Assembly (NCBI GenBank): GCA_947258515.1
Contig: CAMYIO010000012.1
Coordinates: 1 to 64,000, forward strand
DNA from: an uncultured Ectothiorhodospiraceae bacterium
GTDB taxonomy: Bacteria > Pseudomonadota > Gammaproteobacteria > UBA9214
Direction of reading: 5' to 3'
Length of the DNA: 64,000 nt
Of this stretch, positions 53,397 to 62,165 are shown one piece after another. The notes beneath the pieces are model-generated. The model had not been told where the DNA came from. It worked only from the letters and a program-made list of their open reading frames with translations, and did no database searches. The translations under genes were made by a program, and so were the position numbers. Each line of letters begins with the position of its first letter. Positions within the stretch are counted from its first letter, which is position 1.

Positions 53397-54215
53397 CTAG
53401 ATCCGTTGCTGGCTCCGGTCAGCCGTCAGGCGCGCGAGGTATTCATCTGCATTGATGGCCTCATCCCTGGGACGGCGGTTGATCATGTCCTGTATTGCCT
53501 CGATACCACTGTGCTGGACCTCGTCAACAGTGCCGGTCATCAACAAATGCCCGTGTCCGAGTACGGTAATACGGTCGGCGATCTTGAAGGCACTTTCCAG
53601 CTCGTGTGTAACCACAATAATGGTTACCTTCATCGCCTGCTTGAGACGCAGGATCAACTCGTCGAGTTCGGCAGACACGACCGGATCAAGTCCGGCGGAC
53701 GGTTCGTCAAAGAATAACAGGCTCGGATCCATGATAATGGCGCGCGCCAGGGCCGCCCGTTTTAACATGCCGCCCGAGAGTTCCGACGGCATCAGGTTTT
53801 CAAAACCCGCCAGGTTAACCACCTCGAGTTTCATGCGAGACATGATACGCATGGTGTTTTCATCCAGCTTGGTGTGATGTCTGAGCGGCAATTCTATATT
53901 CGCCGCGACAGACATCGAGCCGAGCAGGGCACCCCCCTGAAAGGCAACGCCTATCTTGCGCCGGATAGCGTACAGCTCGCGACTGCTAATCCTGGTGATA
54001 TCCTTGCCGAAAATGCAAATACTGCCGGAGGTGGGCTTGATCAGACCCAGCAAGTTGCGCATCAGCGTGGTTTTACCGGAACCGCTGCCGCCCATGATCA
54101 CCATGATCTCCCCTGCACGGATATCCAGATTGATGCCGCTGAGAACAGCGCGATCACCATAGTGCATGAACAGGTCTCTGACCTCGATCACATTCTCGGG
54201 AGTTTTGTCATTCAT
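53397..54215 (-). CDS. mlaF: Phospholipid ABC transporter ATPase MlaF
   Basis: IMGGSGSGKTTLMRNLLGL; MPSELSGGMLKRAALARAIIMDPSLLFFDEPSAGLDP. Confidence 0.93.
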   Translation of the reverse strand: MNDKTPENVIEVRDLFMHYGDRAVLSGINLDIRAGEIMVIMGGSGSGKTTLMRNLLGLIKPTSGSICIFGKDITRISSRELYAIRRKIGVAFQGGALLGSMSVAANIELPLRHHTKLDENTMRIMSRMKLEVVNLAGFENLMPSELSGGMLKRAALARAIIMDPSLLFFDEPSAGLDPVVSAELDELILRLKQAMKVTIIVVTHELESAFKIADRITVLGHGHLLMTGTVDEVQHSGIEAIQDMINRRPRDEAINADEYLARLTADRSQQRI

Positions 54216-54281
54216 GGCGAATTACCCTGCGGTTACAACTTGTCAGTTGTACCGGATTGCATAGCCTTTCACAAGAAAAGC

Positions 54282-55085
54282 TCACCGGGACGCTTCCTGT
54301 TCCTTGGCCTTTTCCCAGTAATAGTCGAGCGTGTCCAGATCAGTATCGGAGAGTATCTGCCCGGCATCCTGCAGGAACTTCTCCACCTGTTGAAAACGAC
54401 GTGTGAATTTACTGTTACCCTTACGCAGCGCCAGCTCCGGTTGCACACCGGCGTGCCGTACGAGGTTAACGGCCGCGAATAACAGGTCACCGGCTTCATC
54501 AGTCAATTTATCGATTCCTGCATGACTGCTGATCTCCTCGTTCAACTCCTGCAGTTCTTCTTCAACCTTGTCTGACACGCCGTGAATGCTTGGCCAGTCA
54601 AAACCGACCCGCGAGGCACGTTTTTGCAGTTTGTACGCGCGCGTCAATGCCGGAAGTGACAGTGGAACACCGTGCAGCGCACTGTTCTGTTCACCTCGCT
54701 CGCGCTCCTTGTGATGCTCCCATGCACGGGTCTGTGCCTCTGCGGTCTCGATCACCTCATCGGCAAACACATGCGGATGACGGCGCACCATTTTTTCGCA
54801 GATACCTGAAACGACATCGTTGAAATCGAACCAGCCACGCTCTTGCGCCATTTGTGCGTGAAAAACGACCTGAAACAGCAGGTCACCCAGTTCATCCTGC
54901 AGCGCTGTGGAATCATCCCGCTCAATGGCATCCACCACTTCGTAGGCTTCTTCCAGTGTATAGGGCGCAATTGAACGGAAGTCCTGCTCCAGGTCCCAGG
55001 GACACCCCCCCTGTGGATTACGCAACCGCGCCATGATTTCCACCAGGGTTTCTATCGTCGCCGGTGAAGCATCATTACTGGCCAT
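54282..55085 (-). CDS. mazG: Nucleoside triphosphate pyrophosphohydrolase MazG
   Basis: LVEIMARLRNPQGGCPWDLEQDFRSIAPYTLEEAYEVVDAIERDD; ELGDLLFQVVFHAQMAQE. Confidence 0.95.
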   Translation of the reverse strand: MASNDASPATIETLVEIMARLRNPQGGCPWDLEQDFRSIAPYTLEEAYEVVDAIERDDSTALQDELGDLLFQVVFHAQMAQERGWFDFNDVVSGICEKMVRRHPHVFADEVIETAEAQTRAWEHHKERERGEQNSALHGVPLSLPALTRAYKLQKRASRVGFDWPSIHGVSDKVEEELQELNEEISSHAGIDKLTDEAGDLLFAAVNLVRHAGVQPELALRKGNSKFTRRFQQVEKFLQDAGQILSDTDLDTLDYYWEKAKEQEASR

Positions 55086-55259
55086 CAGATTATCTCCATG
55101 GATAGTTGCATTCCGCACGGTCTGTGAGTACAGACACCACACCCCTGTCAACCGGGGTATTTATCTGCTGTGAAGCCAGCGGGGGCCGGCCTGTGCACAA
55201 GGCGCTGTTACACCTCCCTGTGCAGCCGTTTATTCCGGAAATTGAAGTAGTTCCTGAAG

Positions 55260-55715
55260 CTAATGTACGCCACCCGCCATGGCAGATATGACGGCGTCCT
55301 CGAGCTGAATGCGTTCGGCTATACACTCCCCGAGGTTGGATAAATCAACGGCAAGGAATTCAACACTGTTGTCCAGGGACATGGACTCGTATTTGTCGTT
55401 AAAGCGCAGAATCTGGTCGGTGGTTTCTACTATCTTCGGGTAGATCTCATCTGCGACCGAGAGAACCGAAGTGCGCCGTTCGCGGTTATCAGACAAATAG
55501 CGGTACAGCTGAAAGTGTGCGCTGGCGGTGTAGTCGATCAGGGCTTCGCAAAACGCGCGCAGTGCCTTTTCCACAGACGGTTCGGGGTTGAATGGCTGAC
55601 GACCCGCCAGCTCAGTGAGCAACGACAGTGTCGCGTTGCGTGATGACACCAGTGCATCCAGCTTCTTGCGTGACCGTTGGCGACGATCGACGCCACCCTG
55701 TAAATCTGCTCCCAT
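55260..55715 (-). CDS. Rsd/AlgQ family sigma-70-binding-type regulator
   Basis: ALRAFCEALIDYTASAHFQLYRYLSDN and SNLGECIAERIQLEDAVI resemble Rsd ALDDFCQSLVDYLSAGHFSIYERIL and SDIGEALEARFVLEDKLI. Confidence 0.72.
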   Translation of the reverse strand: MGADLQGGVDRRQRSRKKLDALVSSRNATLSLLTELAGRQPFNPEPSVEKALRAFCEALIDYTASAHFQLYRYLSDNRERRTSVLSVADEIYPKIVETTDQILRFNDKYESMSLDNSVEFLAVDLSNLGECIAERIQLEDAVISAMAGGVH

Positions 55716-56050
55716 TTTCTGCTCCTGCCTGATTTTCAATTTAAATTTTTTATGGCTGCGCCGGCCGCGTGCTTATTATCAACCACCATCACCGCTGCAG
55801 GCTGGCATTGTAACAAACCCCCGTTGGATGTCTCCACGTTATCTATTCTTGCCGGGTTCAATGAAGAAACTGGTTCGGTTTTAATCGTTTAGAGCAGCCC
55901 GACCAGGCACATACCTTAATGCCCGCAAGGATAGTAATGTTATTATCGCTGCCTTCCCCACCTGATATACCCACATCAGGATAGTTTATAATTAAGCCAC
56001 TGATAAATATTAATTTTTTGTGCTATTATCACATAACTCAACGGGTATAA

Positions 56051-56083
56051 ATCTTGACTAAAAGACTCAACTATTACTATAGT
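56051..56083 (+). promoter_or_regulatory. Putative sigma70 promoter overlapping an IscR type-1-like operator
   Basis: TTGACT (56054) - 18 bp - TATAGT (56078); TTGACTAAAAGACTCAACTAT resembles IscR type-1 sites. Confidence 0.5.
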
Positions 56084-56209
56084 ATGCCCATGATATCGGC
56101 TGGTTTCACTTTCATGAATCCAGCACCGGAGCACTGGAAAATCTGAATACAGGATACGGACCAGCGCTACCGGCAGCGACACGCGGTACCGTATTCATCG
56201 AGGTTAGTT

Positions 56210-56653
56210 ATGAAGTTATCAACAAAAGGACGCCATGCCGTCACCGCAATGATGGAATTGGCACTACAGCACAAGAAAGGACCGGTAACGCTGGCTGATA
56301 TATCCGCGCAGCAGGCCATATCGATTTCTTATCTTGAGCAGCTGTTCGCACGACTGCGTCAACACGGTCTGGTGACAGGCATGCGCGGACCCGGTGGCGG
56401 CTACTGCCTTGCCCGTCCGGCATCTGAAATCACCATTGCCAATATCCTGGCCACGGTTGATGACCTCACGCGGCGCGAAGAGCAGCCGCACACCCAGGGA
56501 GAAATCCCTGCCGGTGCCCAGATGTGGCTGCGTTTGAGTAACCGCATCTATGACTACCTCAATAGCATCACCCTGGAGGAGGCCATTGAGTCTGCCACCA
56601 GTGACGCACAAACCTCGCTGCTTGGATCCGGTTTCCGGCAGACAGCGGCATAG
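56210..56653 (+). CDS. Rrf2-family regulator, IscR-like but lacking the three Fe-S cysteines
   Basis: MKLSTKGRHAVTAMMELALQHKKGPVTLADISAQQAISISYLEQLFARLRQHGLVTGMRGPGGGY. Confidence 0.9.
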   Translation: MKLSTKGRHAVTAMMELALQHKKGPVTLADISAQQAISISYLEQLFARLRQHGLVTGMRGPGGGYCLARPASEITIANILATVDDLTRREEQPHTQGEIPAGAQMWLRLSNRIYDYLNSITLEEAIESATSDAQTSLLGSGFRQTAA

Positions 56654-56691
56654 CGATACTTTGAAATATTTCAGCTTGCAGGAGAATTGAA

Positions 56692-57096
56692 ATGGCATAT
56701 AGCGATAAAGTACTGGACCACTACGAAAACCCGAGAAATGTCGGTTCATTTGAGAAGGGTGACAAGCAGGTCGGTACCGGCATGGTTGGCGCTCCGGCCT
56801 GTGGTGACGTCATGAAACTGCAAATCAAGGTCGGTGACAACGGCGTCATCGAGGATGCCAGGTTCAAGACCTATGGCTGCGGCTCGGCCATCGCCTCAAG
56901 CTCGCTGTTGACGGAATGGGTAAAAGGCAAGACGCTGGATGAGGCCCGTGAAATCAAGAATACCGACATCGCGGCAGAGCTTGCACTGCCACCTGTCAAG
57001 ATTCACTGCTCGGTACTGGCTGAGGATGCCATCAAGGCGGCCATCCAGGATTACCAGGGCAAGAGTGTCGACGTACCGCAGGCAGCTGAAGCCTGA
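56692..57096 (+). CDS. iscU: Fe-S cluster assembly scaffold IscU
   Basis: MAYSDKVLDHYENPRNVGSFEKGDKQVGTGMVGAPACGDVMKLQIKV; TYGCGSAIASSSL; LPPVKIHCSVLAEDAI. Confidence 0.96.
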   Translation: MAYSDKVLDHYENPRNVGSFEKGDKQVGTGMVGAPACGDVMKLQIKVGDNGVIEDARFKTYGCGSAIASSSLLTEWVKGKTLDEAREIKNTDIAAELALPPVKIHCSVLAEDAIKAAIQDYQGKSVDVPQAAEA

Positions 57097-57121
57097 TAGC
57101 CGTCATTAACAGACACCGATA

Positions 57122-57145
57122 ACGGGGCCGGAAGGCCCCGTTTTT
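57122..57145 (+). terminator. Intrinsic terminator after iscU
   Basis: acggggccggaaggccccgttttt. Confidence 0.88.
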
Positions 57146-57205
57146 ATTTATACCACCGCATTAATCTATCGACGGGATACTGTATATCCCCGGGGACGCA
57201 TGATC

Positions 57206-58039
57206 ATGCAGACACCGGTAACCCGGCTCTATCCTGCAGCAGACGGCCCGCAGCCGCTGGAAGGGCTGTACCTGCAGCATCAACTGCATCTGAAAGGACG
57301 GCCAGACGCTCCTTATGTCTACAGCAATTTTATTACTACTCTGGATGGCCGCATTGCCCTTGGCGATAACGACAGCACAACACACACCGTGCCCGGCGCG
57401 ACCGTCAACCCGCGTGACTGGCGCCTCTACCAGGAACTGGCCGGGCAGGCTGACCTGCTGATGACCAGTGGCCGCTACTTCAGGCAAAGCCTCATTGGCG
57501 AGGCGCAGGACCAGCTGCCGGTCGCTGCCCAGGCGGCATTTGGCGACATCCGCGAATGGCGCCTGGCACAGGGGTTACGTGAACAGCCGGACATCGCCAT
57601 TCTCAGCGGCAGCCTGGACATCCCGATTGCGGCACTGGAACCCTACCGAAACCGCCGCATCCTGGTCATGACCGGCGAGACATCAGACCCGGATCGGGCC
57701 CAGGCATTACAGGAAGCCGGCATCGAGGTCGTTCGTGCCGGCGCCGGTTCCCTGGTTGAAGGTGGCCGCATGGTCTCGCACCTGGCGGCACTGGGGTACC
57801 GGAGCCTCTACGCGATCGCCGGACCGGCCGTTTTCCACACCTTGCTTGAGGCGAAGGTGCTTGATCGCCTGTACCTGACCATAGCGCAGCAGCTGCTGGG
57901 GGGAGACGTCTTTGACACCCTGACACGAGGTCCCTTGCTGACACCGCCCCGGGGCATGACATTAGTCAGCCTCTATCACGATCCACACGCCCCCGCCCAC
58001 GCCGGCCAGCTGCTCGCCGTGTTTGAGCCACAGGCTTGA
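57206..58039 (+). CDS. RibD C-terminal/dihydrofolate reductase-like pyrimidine reductase
   Basis: RPDAPYVYSNFITTLDGRIALGD; AGSLVEGGRMVSHLAALGYRSLYAIAGPAVFHTLLEAKVLDRLYLTIA. Confidence 0.82.
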   Translation: MQTPVTRLYPAADGPQPLEGLYLQHQLHLKGRPDAPYVYSNFITTLDGRIALGDNDSTTHTVPGATVNPRDWRLYQELAGQADLLMTSGRYFRQSLIGEAQDQLPVAAQAAFGDIREWRLAQGLREQPDIAILSGSLDIPIAALEPYRNRRILVMTGETSDPDRAQALQEAGIEVVRAGAGSLVEGGRMVSHLAALGYRSLYAIAGPAVFHTLLEAKVLDRLYLTIAQQLLGGDVFDTLTRGPLLTPPRGMTLVSLYHDPHAPAHAGQLLAVFEPQA

Positions 58040-58058
58040 CGCATGCCCCGCAATCTTT

Positions 58059-58484
58059 CTATTCCTGTTGTGCCATGCATTCCCGCAGCGCACGCCGAAT
58101 AGTCGAGGCTGCCACCACCCTGCCCTGGTTGATGCCCTCACATCGTCGTGCCTCCCGGTTCCATGCCGCGGCACTGCCAAGCAGCTCCGGCCAGAACGGG
58201 TAGGTCCGGCATTGAACGGGGCGAACGGCGTACACCCGGCACTTGTCTTCGCAATCCAGAAAGATGCAACGCTCGTCGGGTCCGGATGCCAGCACCCGAT
58301 CGCCATCCCCGAGACGTTGCAGGTAGCGACGCCGGAACCAGCCGCGCGACAGTTGCAGAAAGGTACGAATCCTTTCGGATTCCTCGTCATTCAGGTACAC
58401 ATAATACTCGCCGGCAGTGGCGCAGCATTGTCCACACTGCGTACATGAGAACCGCAGCGCCTGTTGCATGTAAAATGGCTGCAT
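58059..58484 (-). CDS. YkgJ-family cysteine cluster protein
   Basis: FSCTQCGQCCATAGEYYVYL; CIFLDCEDKCRVYAVRPVQCRTYPFWPE. Confidence 0.85.
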   Translation of the reverse strand: MQPFYMQQALRFSCTQCGQCCATAGEYYVYLNDEESERIRTFLQLSRGWFRRRYLQRLGDGDRVLASGPDERCIFLDCEDKCRVYAVRPVQCRTYPFWPELLGSAAAWNREARRCEGINQGRVVAASTIRRALRECMAQQE

Positions 58485-58513
58485 GGAGTAGCGCCACTGA
58501 AGAGGAAAACCGG

Positions 58514-59036
58514 ATTGTCTCACACTACCAGATCTGTATTCCAAGGCCGGGTTGTGCAACTTGGCATTGAATCCCTGACCCTGCCCAACGGCGAGTCGGT
58601 GGAGCTTGAAATAGTGCGTCACCCGGGCGGAGCCGCCGTGGTGGCACTGGATGAACGCCAGCATGTTTGCCTGCTGCGCCAGTACAGGCATGCCAGCGGC
58701 GGCTGGTTGTGGGAACTGCCGGCGGGCAAACTGGAAGCGCATGAAGGTCCGCTGGCGACAGCAAAACGCGAACTGCTGGAGGAGGCCGGGATAGAGGCTG
58801 ATCAATGGCAGACGCTCGGTGACATACTGGTAACACCGGGTTTCTGCGACGAGGTCATTCACCTGTTTGTTGCGCGCGGCTTGACACTTCTTGCCGCACA
58901 ACCGGAGGCACACGAGGTGATAGAGATACACTGGCTACCCTTCGACGAGGCACTGGCGCAGGTATACAACGGCACCCTTCGGGACGCCAAGACCATGCTT
59001 GGCCTGACGCTGGCGGAAAAACACCTCAGACGCTAG
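58514..59036 (+). CDS. NUDIX hydrolase, ADP-ribose pyrophosphatase type (start uncertain)
   Basis: GWLWELPAGKLEAHEGPLATAKRELLEEAGIEADQWQ Nudix box. Confidence 0.88.
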
Positions 59037-59135
59037 CAGGCTGCTGCGTGCAAACAATGATTCGCCAGGATTTGCAGCGGCATTCTATGCTAATGTCGGA
59101 CAACACAATAACCACCCGTTTGTGACCGTACCCCT

Positions 59136-59684
59136 ATGATCTATTGCAGTAATTGCGGTGAACGCGTCATCGAAAAAGTCCCTGCAGGCGACAATCGCAC
59201 ACGCCATGTCTGTGATGCCTGCCAAACGGTACACTACCAGAATCCGAAAATCGTGGCCGGCTGCCTGCCCGTATGGGATAACCGCATATTGCTGTGCCGC
59301 CGTGCCATTGAGCCGCGCTATGGTCTGTGGACACTCCCTGCCGGCTTCATGGAAAACGGCGAATCAACCGAACAGGCGGCCGCGCGTGAAACATGGGAAG
59401 AAGCCTGCGGCAAGGTCACCGATCTGGCACTCTACGGCGTGTTCAGCATTCCACACATTAACCAGGTCTACATGATGTTTCGTGCGCAGCTGGAGTCAGA
59501 GGATTACCGGCCTGGAGATGAAAGCCTGGAGGTCAGGCTGCACGAGGAACACGAAATACCCTGGCATGAGCTGGCCTTCCCGGTCGTCAGGCTGACGCTT
59601 GAACGCTACTATAAGGATATCAGGAGCGGCCACTTCCCGGTGCACGTCGAGAATATTGCGCAGCACCCTGCACGCACCAAATAA
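59136..59684 (+). CDS. NUDIX hydrolase with N-terminal zinc ribbon
   Basis: MIYCSNCGERVIEKVPAGDNRTRHVCDACQTVHYQNPKIVAGCLP; GFMENGESTEQAAARETWEEACG. Confidence 0.93.
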   Translation: MIYCSNCGERVIEKVPAGDNRTRHVCDACQTVHYQNPKIVAGCLPVWDNRILLCRRAIEPRYGLWTLPAGFMENGESTEQAAARETWEEACGKVTDLALYGVFSIPHINQVYMMFRAQLESEDYRPGDESLEVRLHEEHEIPWHELAFPVVRLTLERYYKDIRSGHFPVHVENIAQHPARTK

Positions 59685-59710
59685 TGCCACCCGGCTATCG
59701 AGGAGAACCC

Positions 59711-60283
59711 ATGTACAGACACACCCTGCCCCTTATGCTTGTCCTGTTAATGCACAGCGCACCGACTTACGCACTTGAAATCGAGGGAGTTGCAATTGCG
59801 CAGACCACCCCCTCCGGCGACAGCAAGACCACACTGCTGCTGAACGGTGCCGGCCTGCGGGAAAAACTCTATATAGACGTCTACGTCGGGGCACTTTACC
59901 TGCCGGCGAAAACAACGGACGCCGGCGCCATACTCGCTGGCGAGGGACCCGCCAGCGTCCTGATGCACATTCTCTACAAGGAAATCAGCAAGCAAAAGAT
60001 GACCGATGGCTGGATAGACGGGCTGGATGCCAATCTTTCAAGCAGCGAACTGCAGGCAATCCAGCCGCGGCTGGATGCCTTCAACAAACTGTTTACTGCC
60101 GCACACAAAGGTGATGTCCTGAAAATCGAGTACACGCCCGAAAAGGGCACAGAGGTGCGCATCAACGGCGAATGGCGCGGCGCTGTTGCCGGCAATGACT
60201 TCTTTCGTGCCCTGCTGAAGATCTGGCTAGGCCCGAACCCGGTCGACAAGTCCCTCAAGCAGGACATGCTGGGAAGCAGCTAG
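59711..60283 (+). CDS. Chalcone isomerase-like family periplasmic protein
   Basis: Signal peptide; LLLNGAGLREKLYIDVYVGALYLPAKTTDAGAIL. Confidence 0.85.
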   Translation: MYRHTLPLMLVLLMHSAPTYALEIEGVAIAQTTPSGDSKTTLLLNGAGLREKLYIDVYVGALYLPAKTTDAGAILAGEGPASVLMHILYKEISKQKMTDGWIDGLDANLSSSELQAIQPRLDAFNKLFTAAHKGDVLKIEYTPEKGTEVRINGEWRGAVAGNDFFRALLKIWLGPNPVDKSLKQDMLGSS

Positions 60284-60289
60284 GACACC

Positions 60290-61246
60290 ATGCGTGGCGT
60301 GTTCCTTGATAGTGCGACGGTAGACCGGCATGACCTCGACCTGGATGCCCTGAAATCCAGCCTGACCGACTGGTCGATACGCAGCGCCACGCCTGTCGAC
60401 GAGCTCGGAGACGCGCTGCGGGATAGAGACATTGTCATCAGCAACAAGGTACCGCTGAACCGGGAGACATTACAAAAGGCTAATTCCCTGAAACTGATTT
60501 GCGTGGCAGCCACCGGCACCAACAATGTAGACCTGACAGCAGCTGCGGAACAGAAAATCACTGTCTGCAATGCCCGCGGTTATGCCACTACATCGGTGGT
60601 TGAGCATGTTTTTTCCCTGATACTGGCCCTCACCCGTCACCTCAATGACCACCAAACCGCGGTCAATGAAGGCAAGTGGCATGCTGCCGGGTCATTTTGC
60701 CTGCTCGACTACCCTATCAGGGAACTGGCCGGGCAGACCCTGGGTATTATCGGCTATGGAGAACTGGGCAATGCAGTCGCCGCAATGGGCAGGGCATTTG
60801 GCATGAACATCCTGGTTGCACAGCGGCCGGCAGGAAGCACGCAGGCAGATCGCTGCCCACTGGAGCAGCTGTTATCGCAAGCAGACATTATCAGTCTGCA
60901 TTGCCCGCTGACCGACACTACCCGCAATCTGATCGACCACGCTGAATTTGCACTGATGGGCAAAGATACCCTGCTCATCAACACGGCCCGGGGCGGCATC
61001 GTCAACGAAATCGCATTGCGGCAGGCATTGGCGTCCGGGCAAATTGCCGGCGCCGCAATCGACGTATTGAGCGAAGAGCCACCGCGCAAAGGCAATCCAC
61101 TGCTGGATGAAATTGTACCCAACCTGATTGTTACCCCGCACATTGCCTGGGCAAGCATTAATGCACGACAATCACTTATCAATGAACTGACTGATAACAT
61201 TCATGCCTTCCTGAGAGGCGAACCGCGCAATGTGGTTCATGCATGA
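60290..61246 (+). CDS. D-2-hydroxyacid dehydrogenase (glycerate dehydrogenase type)
   Basis: AGQTLGIIGYGELGNAVAAMGRAFGM; LINTARGGIVNEIAL. Confidence 0.92.
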   Translation: MRGVFLDSATVDRHDLDLDALKSSLTDWSIRSATPVDELGDALRDRDIVISNKVPLNRETLQKANSLKLICVAATGTNNVDLTAAAEQKITVCNARGYATTSVVEHVFSLILALTRHLNDHQTAVNEGKWHAAGSFCLLDYPIRELAGQTLGIIGYGELGNAVAAMGRAFGMNILVAQRPAGSTQADRCPLEQLLSQADIISLHCPLTDTTRNLIDHAEFALMGKDTLLINTARGGIVNEIALRQALASGQIAGAAIDVLSEEPPRKGNPLLDEIVPNLIVTPHIAWASINARQSLINELTDNIHAFLRGEPRNVVHA

Positions 61247-61268
61247 GTGACGTATCGATTTGAGCCGC

Positions 61269-61997
61269 ATGTCGCTATTATCCAGCAACATCAAGATCAA
61301 CCTTGGCAGCATCCGTGAACGCATGCAGGACGCGGCGACGCGTGCCGGACGCAACGTCGGCGACATACGTCTGGTCGCGGTTACCAAGTACATGCCAGCC
61401 GAATACGTACAGGCAGCCATGTCAGCAGGGCAACACTGTTTCGGTGAAAATACCCTGCAGGATGCACTCGGCAAGCAAGCGCTGCTGCATAATCCGCTGA
61501 ACGAGTGGCACTTTATCGGACACCTGCAATCCAACAAGGCAAAATCAATCCCCGAAAACTTTGCGTGGTTGCATACGCTTGACAGTCTCAAACTCGCGAG
61601 CAAATTGTCTGCCGGCGCCACGCGCTCACAGCGCACGCTGAATGTTCTGCTGCAGGTCAACATCGCCGATGATCCGGACAAATTCGGTCTGCCGGCAGCG
61701 TCGGTCTATGCATTTGTTGAAGACCTGCTGGGCGCCGGACTGTACGGCATCCGCCTGCGCGGCCTGATGGCCATCGGTCGCCGCAATGACAGCCCCGAGG
61801 CAACACGCGCGAATTTCGCCGCCCTGCGGGAACTGGGTGAGGCCTGTGCAGCGCGCTTTGATGCCCGCCATTTCAGTGAACTCTCCATGGGGATGAGCAA
61901 CGATTTCGAGATTGCCATTGCCGAGGGCGCCACCATGATTCGTGTCGGCAGTTCTATCTTCGGTCAGCGCCCGACAGCTGCGCCCGATTACTCGTGA
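61269..61997 (+). CDS. YggS-family PLP-dependent protein (PLP homeostasis)
   Basis: RLVAVTKYMPAEYVQAAMSAGQHCFGENTLQDALGK; LSMGMSNDFEIAIAEGATMIRVGSSIFG. Confidence 0.95.
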   Translation: MSLLSSNIKINLGSIRERMQDAATRAGRNVGDIRLVAVTKYMPAEYVQAAMSAGQHCFGENTLQDALGKQALLHNPLNEWHFIGHLQSNKAKSIPENFAWLHTLDSLKLASKLSAGATRSQRTLNVLLQVNIADDPDKFGLPAASVYAFVEDLLGAGLYGIRLRGLMAIGRRNDSPEATRANFAALRELGEACAARFDARHFSELSMGMSNDFEIAIAEGATMIRVGSSIFGQRPTAAPDYS

Positions 61998-62165
61998 AGA
62001 GCATTATGAATACTTACTACGTCGTTGTTTACATGAAATTATAAGCATCTGCAGTTGCGACAGAGGCCAACCCGGGCCCGAGATTTAATTGCGCGCATTT
62101 TCCAGTACAATGTGCCCCGGAATCACCCGCGCCGCGATGCGCGATCACACTTGCGAGGTCTCACC

